From positions 41,806 through 105,805 of the forward strand of contig JAVYIG010007188.1 in NCBI GenBank assembly GCA_035222895.1: a DNA stretch of 64,000 nucleotides, written 5' to 3'. The notes under the pieces are model-generated. The model saw only the letters and a list, made by a program, of their open reading frames with translations, searched no databases and had not been told where the DNA came from. Each line of letters starts with the position of its first letter. The first letter of the stretch is position 1. The position numbers and the translations under genes were made by a program. Below are positions 62,216 through 64,000 of the stretch, one piece after another. This stretch comes from Strongylocentrotus droebachiensis (taxonomy: Eukaryota > Echinodermata > Echinoidea > Camarodonta > Strongylocentrotidae).

Positions 62216-62249
62216 ATGAAACGGATGAAGAAAAGTAAGATGTACTCAC

Positions 62250-62527
62250 CCTTGTGACTTTGGTATGACTTTGAGTTCCACATTATCTGGAAGATCACCC
62301 CCGGATTCAGCTGATATTCCTAATCTTTTCTGTTTTGATCTTTGCATGACATGTTTAGTAGCTGGACGGATCACAGATCGGTATTTATCAAGTTCATTCT
62401 GCAGTCTCTGAATCAGAACATCCTTCTCATCGAGTTCCAGTTCGAGCTCGTCGATGAGCTCGTCACGCTGCCGAAGCTCTTCGATCTTTTCCTGGAGAGC
62501 GAACTGCAAGTCGCGTAGTGTTGCCAT
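62250..62527 (-). CDS. PRKG1: cGMP-dependent protein kinase I, first coding exon (beta-type N-terminus)
   Basis: This exon encodes the N-terminus of a cytosolic cGMP-activated Ser/Thr kinase. The 92 codons plus two bases read [20 protein letters not shown] at the start, nearly identical to the vertebrate PKG I-beta opening. A leucine-zipper coiled coil spans residues 4-52, with leucines and isoleucines at heptad spacing, and mediates homodimerisation and anchoring. RSVIRPAT follows, then the autoinhibitory pseudosubstrate KRLGISAE at residues 67-74. The alpha isoform zipper is different, so this is beta type. The ATG at 62527 sits in a strong context (GCGGCCATGG) and matches the vertebrate start. 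A second in-frame ATG at 62560 would add 11 residues in weak context, and an in-frame TGA lies at 62663-62665. The exon ends ..CAAGG before GTGAGTAC, leaving a split codon (two bases). The linker after the pseudosubstrate is shorter than in human. Homology is recalled, not searched. Confidence 0.95.
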
Positions 62528-64000
62528 GGCCGCGGCTTGAGGTATGGTGTCCAAGTGCATCTGGCTGACAGGCTTGGCGACTGTACCAGGGGCGGGGTTG
62601 GCTGCTTGGCAGCTTGGCAAGAGATACAGTTGAGATGGGCGATGACGCAATTGATGAAGGTGTCAAACTGGTCCAAGGATGCGCAGAGAAGACCAATTCA
62701 GTCGGTAACCAATGATTATATTCCGTATGTATATTCCAAATGTAGGATTCCAATGGTCGTTGAACTCAGCAAAGTCTATACTCCGAAGAATCAATCAAAG
62801 ATTCAACTCCCAGAGAGTTCCGCAAGGTTTCTATTCAAGGGCGGTCGGGCGTGCGAACATTCACTTCTAAAGGATTAAGAGATAACCTCAACGATTCACA
62901 TATGACGAGAAATAATATTGGTCGAGATGACAAGAGAAAGATCTGTTCGAATCACGTTAACAAAGATGGATTTACCTTCAACCTTAATACTTCTTATCCT
63001 CAACTCATTATCCACGAATCGAGGAATCACACCACCACAACAGACAAAATTACATGTCAATATCCTCAATAGAAATTATGAGAACAGAGTGAAACGTATG
63101 TTTCCTACACAAATCAAACATAAGAATCTGAATGCTGAACCACAAATGGGTGATGAACCCTGTTGATGATGTACGCCTTCCTTCGTCTTGTCTCCTTCTG
63201 GAATGAACCTGCATGGAGAGGCACGTTATAAAACGATCATCGACAAACTATTCCACTTTGTCGGGATTTTGAAGACGAAAGAGAGTATAGGAGGCCGTCC
63301 TGCAAACCGAATTTACAATCACGTCGTTGGCTTCTTCTTCTCAATTTCTTGGCGCGAAATCGACGAGACGAATTTGATTAACTCACAGCGACGTGTGAAA
63401 AGCGGTAATCGCGATGAAATGGTCTATCGATTGTCTGATTTCTGACTATTATGACGGAGTCCTTGACAGGCTTCAAAGGCGAACATTATTCCAGCTTTTG
63501 AATTAGACAGGAAATCTAAAATGAATCAAGTATTCGATGTCGTCAGTCAGTGTTACAGGCACCAGTCTGAAGACTTTATAATAATAATTAGCCTTCCTCA
63601 AAGAAAATATACACCGGGGAAAATCATTATATTGTGTGGGAGTTAATGACAAAAATACAAGATCTTTGCTGATCGATAAACTACCGTGAGAAACTTGGCA
63701 AGGCAAAATATTGAAATTGCTTTATAGATGAAAATATATTACTAGAAGCCAAAGACGAGTGTTTTGAATGACTTTTAAAGAGTTCAATACAAATAAAATG
63801 TGCAATGCGAACAGCATAAACTTGTGATTTACACACAATACAGTTTTCTGATCCAGTTCGTGTACTAGTATTGTGGGAATTTGAAATAATTTCCCCTATT
63901 TTCACGTCGATGGTGATTAGATATGGCTGATAATAATGGGTTTATCTTCCAAATACTGATCCAGTAAGTGTGATGTCACAGTACCAACCTTCCATCCAGG
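62528..64000 (-). promoter_or_regulatory. PRKG1: 5' UTR and upstream region of PRKG1
   Basis: This is the sequence upstream of the coding start. The first 150 bp or so (62528-62680) are noticeably more G+C-rich than the intron, as expected for 5' UTR or promoter-proximal DNA. An in-frame TGA at 62663-62665 closes the reading frame. I could not fix a TATA box, initiator or transcription start, and further non-coding 5' exons to the right are possible. Short open frames on the plus strand here (62537-63445) resemble no known protein. Confidence 0.5.

Larger units (their letters stand above)
6663..62249 (-). other. PRKG1: PRKG1 intron 1 (55,587 bp)
   Basis: The interval runs from the donor GTGAGT (reading leftwards from 62249) to the acceptor CACAG at 6663. 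Donor and acceptor phases match, so no exon is required between them. No second first exon of alpha type was recognised inside. The contents are mobile elements, tandem repeats and simple repeats listed separately. Very long first introns are known for vertebrate PRKG1; the same appears true here. Confidence 0.85.

Noticed and set aside
62246-62650. A 134-codon reading frame starting 41 codons upstream of MATLRDLQ
   Set aside because: The first codon at 62650 is TTG and not ATG, an in-frame TGA lies just upstream, and the PKG homology and strong start context point to 62527. The frame also runs past the donor at 62249.
1-64000. CRISPR array, operon, bacterial gene cluster or prophage
   Set aside because: No regular short direct repeats with unique spacers, no dense coding, and split eukaryotic exons with consensus splice sites instead.

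Overview
The window is animal genomic DNA, A+T-rich, with short open reading frames, tRNA-derived SINEs, many miniature inverted-repeat elements and repeated GA/CT tracts. Two pieces of real protein-coding sequence are visible. They are consecutive exons, on the minus strand, of a cGMP-dependent protein kinase I gene (PRKG1 type). The SINE heads, the roughly 152-bp elements ending in CAGGG..TTTCACAAA and the GA-rich texture fit a marine deuterostome, most likely an echinoderm such as a sea urchin. That organism call is inference.

Layout of the gene: the first coding exon (62250-62527, minus) encodes the beta-type leucine zipper and autoinhibitory segment. The next coding exon (6496-6662, minus) encodes the start of cyclic-nucleotide-binding domain A. 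The donor leaves a codon split after two bases and the acceptor supplies the third, so the two join in frame directly. The 55.6 kb between them is intron 1, which fills almost the whole window. Positions 1-6495 are the start of intron 2; the rest of the kinase lies off the left edge. Positions 62528-64000 are 5' UTR and upstream DNA.

The introns are a dense archive of small mobile elements. I could group: a hAT-like 152-bp family (six copies, one broken by two later insertions); four TTAA-flanked piggyBac-type MITE families; a TA-flanked family with 3' ends GGGACTTTTAGA, one copy carrying a nested palindrome and another preserving the empty site; a palindromic element loaded with AP-1 core motifs; a foldback element built almost entirely of TACGC/GCGTA; at least four tRNA-headed SINE families; one eroded non-LTR reverse-transcriptase tail; several two- to five-copy tandem repeats; and about fifteen long purine/pyrimidine tracts. 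No nested protein gene, functional tRNA, rRNA or CRISPR was supported. Family names used below (A, C, D, E, F, H, J, K, L, P, Q) are mine and only label sequences that resemble each other inside this window.
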